Shown here piece after piece: positions 25,057 through 35,587 of a DNA stretch of 64,000 nt. The notes beneath the pieces were generated by a model. The model made no database searches, was not told the DNA's origin, and worked only from the letters and a program-made list of their open reading frames with translations. How positions within the stretch are numbered: position 1 is the first letter of the stretch; each line of letters opens with the position of its first letter. Position numbers and translations under genes: made by a program. This DNA is from Aeoliella straminimaris (GTDB lineage: Bacteria > Planctomycetota > Planctomycetia > Pirellulales > Lacipirellulaceae): NCBI RefSeq assembly GCF_024054565.1, contig NZ_JAMXLR010000073.1, positions 87,808-151,807 on the forward strand. The letters are read 5' to 3'.

Positions 25057-26454
25057 ATGCAAAGCAAACTCTTCCACGGTTCGCTGGCGACCCGCGGCTT
25101 CGCACTTGCCATCGCCCTCTTGCTCAGTCCAGCGGCCTGCGCGACGCCCACCGATCAACAGGCGTCCGATGGCAAAGGACTGTTCCTGCCCGAGAAGATC
25201 GGCCGCGTCCCGGACGACAACGACTTCGACGATCCCGAAAGCGACTATTGCTTCGACCGGATGGTCCAGGGGCCGAACGTCGCCATCTTCTGGCACAAGG
25301 AGTATGGCGAAGATCCGATGGCCAACCCCAACGAGCGGCGGCGGTTCGACGTTCAGAAGATGCTCAGCGAATGCGAGCGGTTCTACGACTACTACGTCGA
25401 CGAACTGGAAGTCGTGAAGAAGGGCGATTCGATCAGCGACGACTACAAGCTGCTGATCTTCGTGTTCGGCGGCGACGAGGGTACCGCCTACGGCGGCGGC
25501 ATCGAAGGCAAGGTCGGCGCCCTGTGGACGCCGGCCGTGCGGGTGAATCGCGAGCCGTATGGCGTGCTGGCTCACGAAATGGGTCACAGCTTCCAGTTCA
25601 TGTCCCGCGTCGATGCGGGCACCGGAGCTGGCGGACCGATTGCCGAGATGTCGGCCCAGTACCTGTTGTGGCAGGTCTATCCCGACTGGATGACGTTCGA
25701 GAACTACCACCTGGTCGACTTCATGAAGAAGACGCACTTTGCGCTGTTCCACGCCACGAACATGTACCATTCGCCCTACGTGCTGGAGTACTGGGCCGGC
25801 AAGCATGGCAAGACCTTCTACGGCGAACTGAACCGCCAAACACGCCGCGGCGAAGACGTGGTGACCACCTACAAGCGGATGAACGACCTGACGCAGGAGG
25901 AGTTCAACGACGAGATGTTCGACGCCTCGCGGCGGTTCATCACCTGGGATCTGCCACGCGTGGAAGAGGTGGCCCGCCGGTATGCCAATCAGCACCAGTG
26001 TGCCCTCCAACCGGCGGAAGACGGTTGGTACCGCATCTCGCCTGATCGCTCGCCGCAGGATTACGGCTACAACGGCATCCAGCTCAATGTGCCGGACGAA
26101 GGCACCACAGTCGAGCTGGAGTTCAAGGGCCTCACCGTCGCCGCAGGTGCCGACTCGGAGAACGCGGAGAAGGCTGGCTGGCGGTACGGCTTCGTGGCCT
26201 ACCTGAAGGACGACAGCCGCGTCTACGGCGACGTCTACCGAGATGCCGACGGTAAGGCGACGTTCGAGGTGCCGGCGGAAACCGAGCACTTATGGCTGGT
26301 GGTGATGGGTGCACCCACCGAGCATTCGCCTCCCGTGATGCGCCGCGGCCGTCGCCGGCCCGGGCAGAACGTGCCCGAGGCCGAGTGGCCGTATCAGATC
26401 AAGCTGACCGGTACGATGCTCGACGAGTCGTGCGTGTCCATTCCCAAGGAATAA
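25057..26454 (+). CDS. Exported DUF6055-type putative metallopeptidase
   Basis: 465 residues from ATG 25057 (MQSKLFHGSL); longer in-frame openings extend into the intergenic region. A signal peptide (about 1-30) ends near LLLSPAACATP, a possible but imperfect lipobox. The central part has GVLAHEMGHSFQFMSR, with HExxH at about 173-177, and GGPIAEMSAQYLLWQVYPDW downstream. This is the layout of the DUF6055 family. The C-terminal 150 residues form a beta-rich domain. No activity is proven for the family. It is followed 33 bases later by a CE15-like esterase gene beginning with the same MQSK signal-peptide start, and the two probably form an operon. Confidence 0.72.
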   Translation: MQSKLFHGSLATRGFALAIALLLSPAACATPTDQQASDGKGLFLPEKIGRVPDDNDFDDPESDYCFDRMVQGPNVAIFWHKEYGEDPMANPNERRRFDVQKMLSECERFYDYYVDELEVVKKGDSISDDYKLLIFVFGGDEGTAYGGGIEGKVGALWTPAVRVNREPYGVLAHEMGHSFQFMSRVDAGTGAGGPIAEMSAQYLLWQVYPDWMTFENYHLVDFMKKTHFALFHATNMYHSPYVLEYWAGKHGKTFYGELNRQTRRGEDVVTTYKRMNDLTQEEFNDEMFDASRRFITWDLPRVEEVARRYANQHQCALQPAEDGWYRISPDRSPQDYGYNGIQLNVPDEGTTVELEFKGLTVAAGADSENAEKAGWRYGFVAYLKDDSRVYGDVYRDADGKATFEVPAETEHLWLVVMGAPTEHSPPVMRRGRRRPGQNVPEAEWPYQIKLTGTMLDESCVSIPKE

Positions 26455-26487
26455 TGCTCAACGAGATCGTTCGAAGGAGAATCTGCG

Positions 26488-27919
<1,432 letters not shown>

Positions 27920-27930
<11 letters not shown>

Positions 27931-27943
27931 GTGAGTAGGTGGA
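27920..27943 (+). repeat. 8-bp tandem repeat spanning a stop codon
   Basis: Units taggtgag, taggtgag and taggtgga in a row. The TAG of the second unit is the stop codon of the CE15-like gene. Because the unit is not a multiple of three, a copy-number change would alter the C-terminus. Confidence 0.6.
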
Positions 27944-28592
27944 GGTTTGGGGGCCGCTGCTGGTTTATCGGCTGTTGCTTAAGTTGCAGGTGTTGAAAGG
28001 GGCCAAAGGTGACTTGTTGCCATCGGCATGCAGTAAGCCAGCAGCGTCACCCGTTTTTCAGAAACACGTCGTGTAAAAACTTCGCCGTAGAATTCGCCCG
28101 GCCATCGGATCTAATGGAACTGCCGCCAGGAGCCGGGCTGGTTCTTTGACAATTTGGTTGGCAGCAGGGGTGAGTGTGCCGTCTGTTCTCCCGGAAGCCT
28201 GCCCGCTGCGACGAGTTTTGGTCCACCTGCGGTTAACCAGGGGACAAAACTCGCTGGGCCTGGTGCTTTGACGACGTCGTAACTTGTTGTGGTAGAAGGA
28301 GTTACGAAAACGAGTGTGTCGAGAGCTGCCGGGGTTTTGTCCCTAGGAATCGCTGGAGGGGGCGATCGGGGTTGGGGGAAACGGCAACTTTTTACTGACA
28401 AACAACTTAGGGCAAGGCGTTTTGGCCCGGTGGGGACAACCGTCGCGTGATAATCTGGGCGCAGGAAGGCTTGCCGGACGCTAGCTGTCGCCGGTGGGGG
28501 GGCTCCTTTCGCTCTCGCCTCGCGGGCGGGTGGCCGCTAGACTTCGCCCTTTGCGAGAATCGATTTTGGCATATCAGTGGCGAGGCGACGCA
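27931..28592. other. Long intergenic stretch with interspersed short inverted repeats
   Basis: About 660 bases without a convincing gene. Arms cgagttttg (28212-28220) and caaaactcg (28245-28253) form a 9-bp stem. The adjacent gggacaaaac (28241-28250) has its reverse complement at 28334-28343, so alternative pairings are possible. A 96-residue minus-strand frame (28111-28401) is Pro-rich and lacks a ribosome-binding site. The last part should carry the promoter of the AsmA-like gene. Confidence 0.4.
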
Positions 28593-31500
28593 ATGTTGTT
28601 TGCAATGGCCGGCCGATGGCTGAGCGCGCGCGCTCAGACCGGGGGCGCGAAACGCAAGTTGTTGGTGGTTTTGGTGGCAGTCGTGGCACTGGTGCTCTTT
28701 GCGCCAACCATTGCGCTGTATTCGCCGCTGCGCCAGCAGATACTCACCACCGCGGTACCGCCGAGTGTGGGTGCGCTGAGTGTGGGCAACCTGAGCATCG
28801 GCTGGATCACGCCGCTGTCGGCGACGAACGTCACGCTGCTGGACCCCGAGGGGAATCGTCTGGCACAGATCGAGCGGTTGACGATCGACCGCACGGTAAT
28901 CGGATTTGCCGTGGACTCCTCCGACCTGGGCACCATCCGCCTGGAGAACGCGACTATCTACGCCCTGGCCCGAGGCGATGGCAGCAACATCGAAGACGCC
29001 ATCGCCCGCGCGGTGCTGGCGGCGTCGGATAAGCCGAGCGACCTGGGCAGCGAAAGCCGTGGTCCCGACTACAAGCTGGAGATCGTCGGTGGGCAGATCC
29101 TGTCGCGCGACGCGGCAACGGGCGAGACCTGGTCGGTGGAATCGCTGGCCGCCACGGTAACGCATCCGGCGCGAGGGCCGATGCAGGTGGAGGCCACCGG
29201 ATTGGTGCGACCTGCTCCGGCGGCTGTGGGCGGGGCGTCCGCTCCCGCGGGAACGACCAACGCCGGGCGGTTCGAACTGCATTGGGGCGCGGGCCCCGTA
29301 CAAGACACCGACGGCGCACGACTGGTGTGCCAGGACCTGCCGATGGCGGCGCTGGCTCCCTGGTTGCGACGCATCGATTCGCAGATGGCGCTGACCGGCG
29401 TGTTGACCGGCGACATGGCGGTCACCTACCCCAAAGAAAAGTACGACTCGCTATCGGGCGAAACCACGGGACGCATCTCACTGGCTAACTTCGCGGTGAC
29501 CAGCACGGCGCTAGCTGGCGATACGCTGTCCGTGGAGGATACGAAGCTGGCCTGGAAGTGCACCGCTAGCGGCGGACGCGTATCGGTCGAGAACCTATCG
29601 CTGGCCAGCGACGTCGCCATGTTCGACCTCCTCGGTACGTTCGACGAACGCCTGGTGCGGGGCGTGGCCGCAGGCAAGAATCACTGGCACGATCTGGCCA
29701 CCGGCGGCGATCTGCAGGTCGAAGGCAAGGTGAACCTGGCCCGGCTGGCGCAGCGATTGCCAAACTTGTTCAAGGTTCGCGAAGGAACCACGATTACCTC
29801 GGGGCAGATTCAGTTCACCGCCCGCACCATGGCCCAAGACACCGGGCATCAGGTGACCGCGTCGCTGAACACGACTCCGCTGGCCGGGACGACGCGCGGG
29901 CGGGCCATCGAATGGGACGCGCCGCTGGACATCGACCTGGTGGCTCGCCACACGCACGACGGATGGCGTTTCGACAACCTGACTTGCCGGTCGGAGTTCC
30001 TGCAAGTATCGGGTTCGGGCGATGCCCGGCGGATGGATGTAACCGGGCAGGTCGACCTGGATGAACTGACCAGCCGGCTGGATCAGTTTGTCGACCTGAC
30101 CGACTGGCAACTGGCCGGCCGTGGCGAGGTGACCGCCCGCTGCAGCCGCGACACCACTGGCGAGTTCGTGGCCGACGCCTCGGGCAAGTTGAACGACTTT
30201 GTGATTGCCTACCGTGGCGGACAGATAATCGTCGAGCCACAGCTCGAGTGGAAGCTCAAGGCGATGGGCGCCTCGGCCTCGAACGCCATCTGGCCGAATC
30301 GCCTGAGCGGGGCTCAGCTGATTCTCTCCGGCGCGGGCGACAAGCTCGACCTGAAGCTGACGCAGCCCACCTTGCTCGAAGAAACGTGGGTCGCCACCGA
30401 TTGGCCAGTGAGCATCACCTCCAGTGGACGCCTGGACGGCTGGGCCCGCAGGCTGCGGCCCTGGATCGACCTGTCGGCCTGGAACACGGCCGGACAACTG
30501 GAATTATCCGCCCGCGGACGCGTCCGCGCGACGCCCCTGGTGGTGAGCATCGCCGAGTCGAGCGCCACGATCGTAGGACTGCGGGCCGCTTCAACAGAGT
30601 GGTTAGTCGACGAGCCAAAGGTCCAGTGGTCGGGCGACATCGCCTGGGACAGCACCACCAGCACGCTGGTGAGCCAAAGCGGTCAGTTGGTATCGAGCAC
30701 CGTATCGGCTAGCTTTCGCGACTGGTTCTGGACCGCCGATCCCCAGCAGACCAACCGCGTTGGCGGATTGGCCGCCGTGCGAATGAACCTGGGACGGCTG
30801 GCCCGCGCGCAACGCTTGCCAGCCGGCGAGCAGCGCCGCATACAGCCGCTGGGCGAGATCAGCGGCAACGTGAAGCTCGCCGCTCAGAGTGGGCAGGTGG
30901 TGGCCGCAGTCGACCTGGGTGGTCAGAACATCGAAGTACAGAAACCTCAACCGGCCTTGCCCGGTGCTCCCCCCACGATGCAGACCATCTGGCGCGAGCC
31001 GACGTTGCGGGTGGTGGGCACCGTGAGCTACGCCCCGCAGCAAGACCGCGTGAAGTTCGATGGATTGCAAACACAGTCGTCCACGCTGACCATCGCGGCC
31101 AGCGGTAGTATCGATGGAGTCAGCACCAGCCAGATGGTGAATCTGGCCGGCACGGTCGACTACGACCTGGCGAGCCTGTCGCCGATCTTGGCTCAATACG
31201 TAGGCGAGGGACTGAGCGTCGTCGGCCGCGAACAAGCGAAGTTTGAATTCAAAGGACCACTTGCCCAGGTTGCCAGCGGTCAGGCACTGGCCGTGCAGCC
31301 CAGCGGCACGGGCGGAGCATCACCAGCTACCATCACCCAGGTATCCGCCGTGTCCGGCGGCGTGGCCTCGTGGTACGGGCGGGTGTTGGCACCATGGCAA
31401 AGTGCGTCGTTCTACGGACTGCCGATAGGGCAGGGGCGTATCTCCGCCGAGCTGAAGTCAGGGCAAGTGATCATCGAGCCGCTTGATCTGGCCGTATCGG

Positions 31501-32225
31501 GAGGACGCCTCACGTTTGCTCCCTCCATCCGACTGGTCCCCGCGCCGGGCGAAGTGACGCTGCCGGCCGGGCCGCTGCTGACAAACATCCACATCACACC
31601 GGACGTCAGCAATCGGATGCTCAAATACATCGTGCCGTACATTGCCAGCGCCACGCAAACCGAGGGAATGTTCTCGCTTACGTTAACCGGTGGGCGGGTG
31701 CCACTGGGAAGTCCCGACAAGAGCGACATTGCCGGGCGGCTGGACGTGAAATCGGTCCGTGTGGTGCCAGGCCCGTCGATTGCCGAGTTGGGAGCCCTGG
31801 CCAGCGAGATTGAACGGGTGGTGAAGGGGCGCGGCCTGCTGGGTGCCGTGGGCGGAGGAGGCCAGAGCGAGCCGTTTACGCTGCTTTCGGTAAGTGATCG
31901 CAGCCTCGATTTTCGCATGGTCGACGGCCGCATCTACCACCAGGGGCTAGAATTCCAGATAGGGAAGCTGGTGCTTCGCTCACGCGGCTCGGTGGGCCTG
32001 GACGAGACCGTTTCGGCTATGCTCGAAGTGGAAATCCCTTCCGAAGGGCGACTGCGGAACATCGGAATTACCAAGATCGAGGTGCCCGTCACCGGGACTC
32101 TGGGTAGTATAAGAATTGACAAGTCAGCAGCCGTGCAGAGTCTGGTGCAGCAACTCGGTGGGCAATTTTTGAATGAAGAATCGATCGGCAACGCACTCGA
32201 CAAGCTCTTCGGCGGTGATCGCTAG
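28593..32225 (+). CDS. AsmA/TamB-like giant exported protein
   Basis: 1210 residues from ATG 28593 (MLFAMAGRWLSARAQ); the frame is open for 99 bases upstream without a good start. An N-terminal membrane anchor (about 23-45, LLVVLVAVVALVLFAPTIAL) is followed by a very long series of beta-strand repeats such as LENATIYALARGDGSNIEDA and VVGTVSYAPQQDRVKFDGLQ, with a C-terminal segment (LEFQIGKLVLRSRGSVGLDE, then GTLGSIRID) typical of AsmA-like/TamB-like proteins. These form bridges for lipid transfer or outer-membrane assembly in diderm bacteria. The exact partner is unknown. Its last 53 bases overlap the next gene. Confidence 0.72.
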   Translation: MLFAMAGRWLSARAQTGGAKRKLLVVLVAVVALVLFAPTIALYSPLRQQILTTAVPPSVGALSVGNLSIGWITPLSATNVTLLDPEGNRLAQIERLTIDRTVIGFAVDSSDLGTIRLENATIYALARGDGSNIEDAIARAVLAASDKPSDLGSESRGPDYKLEIVGGQILSRDAATGETWSVESLAATVTHPARGPMQVEATGLVRPAPAAVGGASAPAGTTNAGRFELHWGAGPVQDTDGARLVCQDLPMAALAPWLRRIDSQMALTGVLTGDMAVTYPKEKYDSLSGETTGRISLANFAVTSTALAGDTLSVEDTKLAWKCTASGGRVSVENLSLASDVAMFDLLGTFDERLVRGVAAGKNHWHDLATGGDLQVEGKVNLARLAQRLPNLFKVREGTTITSGQIQFTARTMAQDTGHQVTASLNTTPLAGTTRGRAIEWDAPLDIDLVARHTHDGWRFDNLTCRSEFLQVSGSGDARRMDVTGQVDLDELTSRLDQFVDLTDWQLAGRGEVTARCSRDTTGEFVADASGKLNDFVIAYRGGQIIVEPQLEWKLKAMGASASNAIWPNRLSGAQLILSGAGDKLDLKLTQPTLLEETWVATDWPVSITSSGRLDGWARRLRPWIDLSAWNTAGQLELSARGRVRATPLVVSIAESSATIVGLRAASTEWLVDEPKVQWSGDIAWDSTTSTLVSQSGQLVSSTVSASFRDWFWTADPQQTNRVGGLAAVRMNLGRLARAQRLPAGEQRRIQPLGEISGNVKLAAQSGQVVAAVDLGGQNIEVQKPQPALPGAPPTMQTIWREPTLRVVGTVSYAPQQDRVKFDGLQTQSSTLTIAASGSIDGVSTSQMVNLAGTVDYDLASLSPILAQYVGEGLSVVGREQAKFEFKGPLAQVASGQALAVQPSGTGGASPATITQVSAVSGGVASWYGRVLAPWQSASFYGLPIGQGRISAELKSGQVIIEPLDLAVSGGRLTFAPSIRLVPAPGEVTLPAGPLLTNIHITPDVSNRMLKYIVPYIASATQTEGMFSLTLTGGRVPLGSPDKSDIAGRLDVKSVRVVPGPSIAELGALASEIERVVKGRGLLGAVGGGGQSEPFTLLSVSDRSLDFRMVDGRIYHQGLEFQIGKLVLRSRGSVGLDETVSAMLEVEIPSEGRLRNIGITKIEVPVTGTLGSIRIDKSAAVQSLVQQLGGQFLNEESIGNALDKLFGGDR

Positions 32226-33597
32226 CGTCGTAGGCGGCTTCGCTCTGCTGATGCTGCTCGTCGGGGACTGCGACCGTTGCAACGCACAAACTACCGCAGC
32301 CTTGCGACAACGGGCCCTCCAGCAGTGGGGGCCACCGCGGGACATCAATCGCTCGAAGCTCGCCCGCCAGGGATTCCGCGTGCTGGACGGTCGCCACGTG
32401 ACGCTGGTGACCGATCTACCGTCGGCGCCGGCCGTGGACGAACTGCCGGCCGTGGTCGATGCGGCGGTGCCGCTGCTGACCGAGCGGTTTGGCATCGCCC
32501 CGGAGCGGCTCCGCGATTGGCACGTCCTGGCAATGCTGATAGTCGACCGGCAGAAGTTTGCCGCCGCGGGCCTGATGCCCGCCGAGAAGCACCAGGATTT
32601 TCCTAACGGTCTGTCGATAGGCTACGAGCTGTGGGTGGCCAATCAAACGAGCGACTACTACCGTCGCCACTTGCTGCTGCACGAACTGGTGCATAGCTTC
32701 ATGGCCACGCAACTGGGAGCATGCGGCCCCGGTTGGTACATGGAGGGCATGGCCGAACTGTTGGGCACACATACCTGGAACTCCCAGACTGGCAAGCTGG
32801 TGCTCGGCGTGATGCCCGAGGGACGTGACGAGTTCGAAATGTGGGGCCGAACCAAAGCGATCCGCGACGCGGCCGACGCAAGTCGCGTGCTGCCCATCGA
32901 GGCGGTCATGAAGATCGACAATAGCCGCATCATGGAGGTCGAGTCGTACGCCTGGGCGTGGGCCCTGGCCAAGTTCCTGGACACGCATCCCCGCTATCGC
33001 GAGCGATTTGTAAGCTTGCAGGGCGAGACGCTCGATGCCGATTTCGATGAGCATTTCCGCGAGCTCTACGCCAAGGACTGGGCCGACCTCCAGACCGAAT
33101 GGCGATTGTTCACCTCCACACTGTCGTACGATCACGACATCGCAGGCGAGGCGATTGAGTTCCCCCAGCGGATGGCCGACCTCAAGCGGGTGAGTACGTC
33201 CGCGCGACTATCGGTTGCCGCCGACCGCGGATGGCAATGCACCGGCCTGGTGCTGGAAGCGGGGAAAACCTACGAAATTAAGGCTAGCGGGCGATTCGTC
33301 GTCGGTGCCGAGCCGGATGGCGTTCCCTGGATTGCCGAGCCCGGCGGTATCACGCTGGAGTACAACGCGGGCGAACCGCTCGGCAAGCTGCTGGGGGTGA
33401 TCGATCCGCGACCACCCGCCGATGCCAGCACCACGCGGGGGGTGACCAGTGCGTTTCTCGAGCCAGTGGCCGTGGGGACCCAAGGGGAGCTGACCCCCAC
33501 GCAACCGGGCATTCTGTTCCTGCGGTTGAACGATTCGCCAGGCAGCTTGCACGACAATCGAGGGGAAGCGTCGGTTGGCGTGCGGCGTTTGCCTTGA
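32173..33597 (+). CDS. Exported HExxH putative metallopeptidase with a C-terminal beta domain
   Basis: 474 residues. ATG 32173 gives a proper signal peptide (MKNRSATHS then VIASVVGGFALLMLL, cleavage near CNAQ) but overlaps the AsmA-like gene by 53 bases; GTG 32215 would shorten the overlap but lose the charged start. RHLLLHELVHSFMATQLG carries HExxH at 170-174, and PGWYMEGMAELLGTH gives the downstream Glu, a gluzincin-like arrangement. After residue 340 comes a domain (GLVLEAGKTYEIKASGRFVV, then GGITLEYNAGEPLG) similar to sugar-binding LecA-type folds. Substrate unknown. Confidence 0.75.
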   Translation: MKNRSATHSTSSSAVIASVVGGFALLMLLVGDCDRCNAQTTAALRQRALQQWGPPRDINRSKLARQGFRVLDGRHVTLVTDLPSAPAVDELPAVVDAAVPLLTERFGIAPERLRDWHVLAMLIVDRQKFAAAGLMPAEKHQDFPNGLSIGYELWVANQTSDYYRRHLLLHELVHSFMATQLGACGPGWYMEGMAELLGTHTWNSQTGKLVLGVMPEGRDEFEMWGRTKAIRDAADASRVLPIEAVMKIDNSRIMEVESYAWAWALAKFLDTHPRYRERFVSLQGETLDADFDEHFRELYAKDWADLQTEWRLFTSTLSYDHDIAGEAIEFPQRMADLKRVSTSARLSVAADRGWQCTGLVLEAGKTYEIKASGRFVVGAEPDGVPWIAEPGGITLEYNAGEPLGKLLGVIDPRPPADASTTRGVTSAFLEPVAVGTQGELTPTQPGILFLRLNDSPGSLHDNRGEASVGVRRLP

Positions 33598-33633
33598 GGC
33601 ATTTCTGCCAGCCGCTACCGATTGTGCTGCATC

Positions 33634-33649
33634 GGTGGAGTTTTCCACC
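33634..33649 (+). other. Short hairpin between genes
   Basis: ggtgga-gttt-tccacc, a perfect 6-bp stem 37 bases after the stop of the exported metallopeptidase gene and about 85 bases before glyA. It lacks a T-run, so terminator function is weak. Confidence 0.35.
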
Positions 33650-33734
33650 TGATTGACATCCCCCGGTTACGCCTCGACAATGGTACTTTGGACCGTTTTT
33701 CCGCGTTTTGACCATTCTGAGCGTACTGCCCCGT

Positions 33735-34991
33735 ATGAACTTTATCGAATCTCAAGACCCACAGTTGTGGGCCGCCATGTCTGGCGAAATCGAGCGCCAA
33801 CAAGATGGCCTGGAGATGATCGCCAGCGAGAACTACACGAGCCCCGCCGTGATGCAAGCGGTGGGTAGCGTGCTGACGAACAAGTATGCCGAGGGCTACC
33901 CTGGGCGGCGGTATTACGGCGGCTGCGAGTTCGTGGACGTCGTAGAGGATCTGGCCCGCGACCGTGCCAAGGAGCTGTTCGGCGCCGAGTTTGCCAACGT
34001 GCAGCCTCACTCCGGTTCGCAAGCCAACGCGGCCGTTTACCTTGCGCTGTTGGAGCCGGGCGACACCGTGCTGGGGCTCGATCTGGCCCACGGCGGGCAC
34101 CTCACCCACGGCATGCACCTGAACATCTCGGGCATGCTGTACAACTTCATCAGCTACGGAGTGCGGAAGGACGACCACCGGCTCGACTTCGATCAAATTG
34201 CCAGCCTGGCGCGGGAGCACAAACCGAAGCTGATCGTGGCCGGTGCGAGTGCTTACCCGCGCGAGATTCCGCACGACAAGTTTGCCGAAATCGCCCAAGA
34301 AGTTGGCGCCAAGCTGATGGTCGACATGGCTCACTATGCGGGCCTCGTGGCGGCGGGACTGCACAACAGTCCTGTGCCGGTGGCCGACGTAGTGACCACC
34401 ACCACCCACAAGACGCTCCGCGGACCGCGAGCCGGTTTGATTCTCGCCAAAAAAGAGTACGCCAAGGTTCTCAACAGCCGGGTCTTCCCGGGCACGCAGG
34501 GTGGACCACTGATGCACGTTATCGCCGGCAAGGCGGTGTGCTTCCGTGAGGCGCTCGAGCCCGATTTCAAGCAGTACGGTCAACAGGTGATCGACAATGC
34601 CCAAACCTTGGCCACGGTGCTGCTGGATGGCGGATTGAACCTGGTGAGCGGCGGCACCGACAATCACCTGGTGCTGGTGGACGTCACGCCGCTGGGAATC
34701 GGCGGCAAAACGGCCGAGGAAGTGCTCGACCGCTGCGGCATCACGGTTAACAAGAACATGATTCCTTACGACGAGCGGAAGCCAGTCGATCCGTCAGGCA
34801 TCCGTATCGGGACGCCGGCCTTGACTACCCGCGGCATGGGTCCCGAGGAAATGCGGACGATCGGCCACTGGATGCTCGAAGCCTTGCGTTCGGCCGACGA
34901 CGAATCGGTGCACGAGCGCATTCGGGGTCAGATTCGCGAAATGTGTGTCGATTATCCCGTTCCCGCCGCGGCGCTGGAAGCTAGCGTGTGA
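33735..34991 (+). CDS. glyA: Serine hydroxymethyltransferase
   Basis: 418 residues from ATG 33735 (MNFIESQDPQLW); an in-frame GTG-type opening upstream is not needed. A PLP enzyme interconverting serine and glycine with tetrahydrofolate. LEMIASENYTSPAV, TNKYAEGYPGRRYYGGCEFVD and the PLP lysine motif TTTTHKTLRGPRAGLI (about residue 225) are all intact, as is RIGTPALTTRG. Length fits the bacterial enzyme. No riboswitch is recognisable in the short leader. Confidence 0.97.
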   Translation: MNFIESQDPQLWAAMSGEIERQQDGLEMIASENYTSPAVMQAVGSVLTNKYAEGYPGRRYYGGCEFVDVVEDLARDRAKELFGAEFANVQPHSGSQANAAVYLALLEPGDTVLGLDLAHGGHLTHGMHLNISGMLYNFISYGVRKDDHRLDFDQIASLAREHKPKLIVAGASAYPREIPHDKFAEIAQEVGAKLMVDMAHYAGLVAAGLHNSPVPVADVVTTTTHKTLRGPRAGLILAKKEYAKVLNSRVFPGTQGGPLMHVIAGKAVCFREALEPDFKQYGQQVIDNAQTLATVLLDGGLNLVSGGTDNHLVLVDVTPLGIGGKTAEEVLDRCGITVNKNMIPYDERKPVDPSGIRIGTPALTTRGMGPEEMRTIGHWMLEALRSADDESVHERIRGQIREMCVDYPVPAAALEASV

Positions 34992-35063
34992 ACCCACCGC
35001 GGGTGTGGGTCCGTAGTAGAGGACTCCGCGGCGAGTGGCGACCGGTTTTGAACCCTAGGCCCC

Positions 35064-35080
35064 GGCGGAATGATTCCGCC
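35064..35080 (+). other. Hairpin just upstream of a ribosome-binding site
   Basis: ggcggaat and attccgcc face each other over one base, so roughly 6-7 bp can pair. It ends two bases before the GAGGAAG Shine-Dalgarno of the response regulator at 35093 and could influence initiation or mark the end of the glyA transcript. Confidence 0.3.
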
Positions 35081-35092
35081 TGAGGAAGACAA

Positions 35093-35539
35093 ATGTCCGA
35101 AAAAAACCGCATTTTAATTGCCGACGACAACGAGCCGAATGTCGAGCTGCTCGAGGCCTACCTGGCGAACCTCGACGTGGACGTGGAAATCGCCGTCGAC
35201 GGTCAGGATACGCTGGACAAAGTGGAGAGTTTCAAGCCGCACGTCATCCTGCTGGACGTGATGATGCCAAAAATGAGCGGTTTTGAGGTGTGTAAGAAAC
35301 TCAAAAGCGATCCGGCTACCCGTGGTATTATGATTTTAATGGTGACGGCACTGAATGAGCTGGGCGACATCGAACGGGCCGTGGAAGCGGGTACCGACGA
35401 TTTCCTGTCCAAGCCAGTGAACAAGGTGGAACTCACCAAGCGGGTGGAGAACATGTTGCGGTTGTTTTCCGTGAGCGACGAAGTGGAGCGGTTGCGTCGC
35501 TATATCGAACAGATGGAGCAGCGGACGGCCACGGCATAG
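35093..35539 (+). CDS. Single-domain response regulator (CheY-like receiver)
   Basis: 148 residues: an entire receiver domain and a short helical tail. Acidic pocket ILIADDNEPN, phospho-acceptor Asp55 in VILLDVMMPKMSGFEV, Thr in LMVTALNE, and the conserved Lys in DFLSKPVNK. The tail (VERLRRYIEQMEQRT) is a coil that could mediate dimerisation. There is no DNA-binding or enzymatic output and no kinase gene next to it, so partner and output are unknown. ATG 35093 has GAGGAAG upstream. Confidence 0.92.
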   Translation: MSEKNRILIADDNEPNVELLEAYLANLDVDVEIAVDGQDTLDKVESFKPHVILLDVMMPKMSGFEVCKKLKSDPATRGIMILMVTALNELGDIERAVEAGTDDFLSKPVNKVELTKRVENMLRLFSVSDEVERLRRYIEQMEQRTATA

Positions 35540-35587
35540 TGCTGGCGGCCGCGCGATCCGATCCTAGAGATTTTAGGTGAACTAGCG

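Noticed and set aside
28111..28401. 96-residue minus-strand frame in the long gap
   Set aside because: Pro/Thr-rich without motif or ribosome-binding site; overlaps inverted repeats.
33598..33734. Glycine, THF or SAM riboswitch before glyA
   Set aside because: The leader is short and shows only one 6-bp hairpin; no consensus core was seen.
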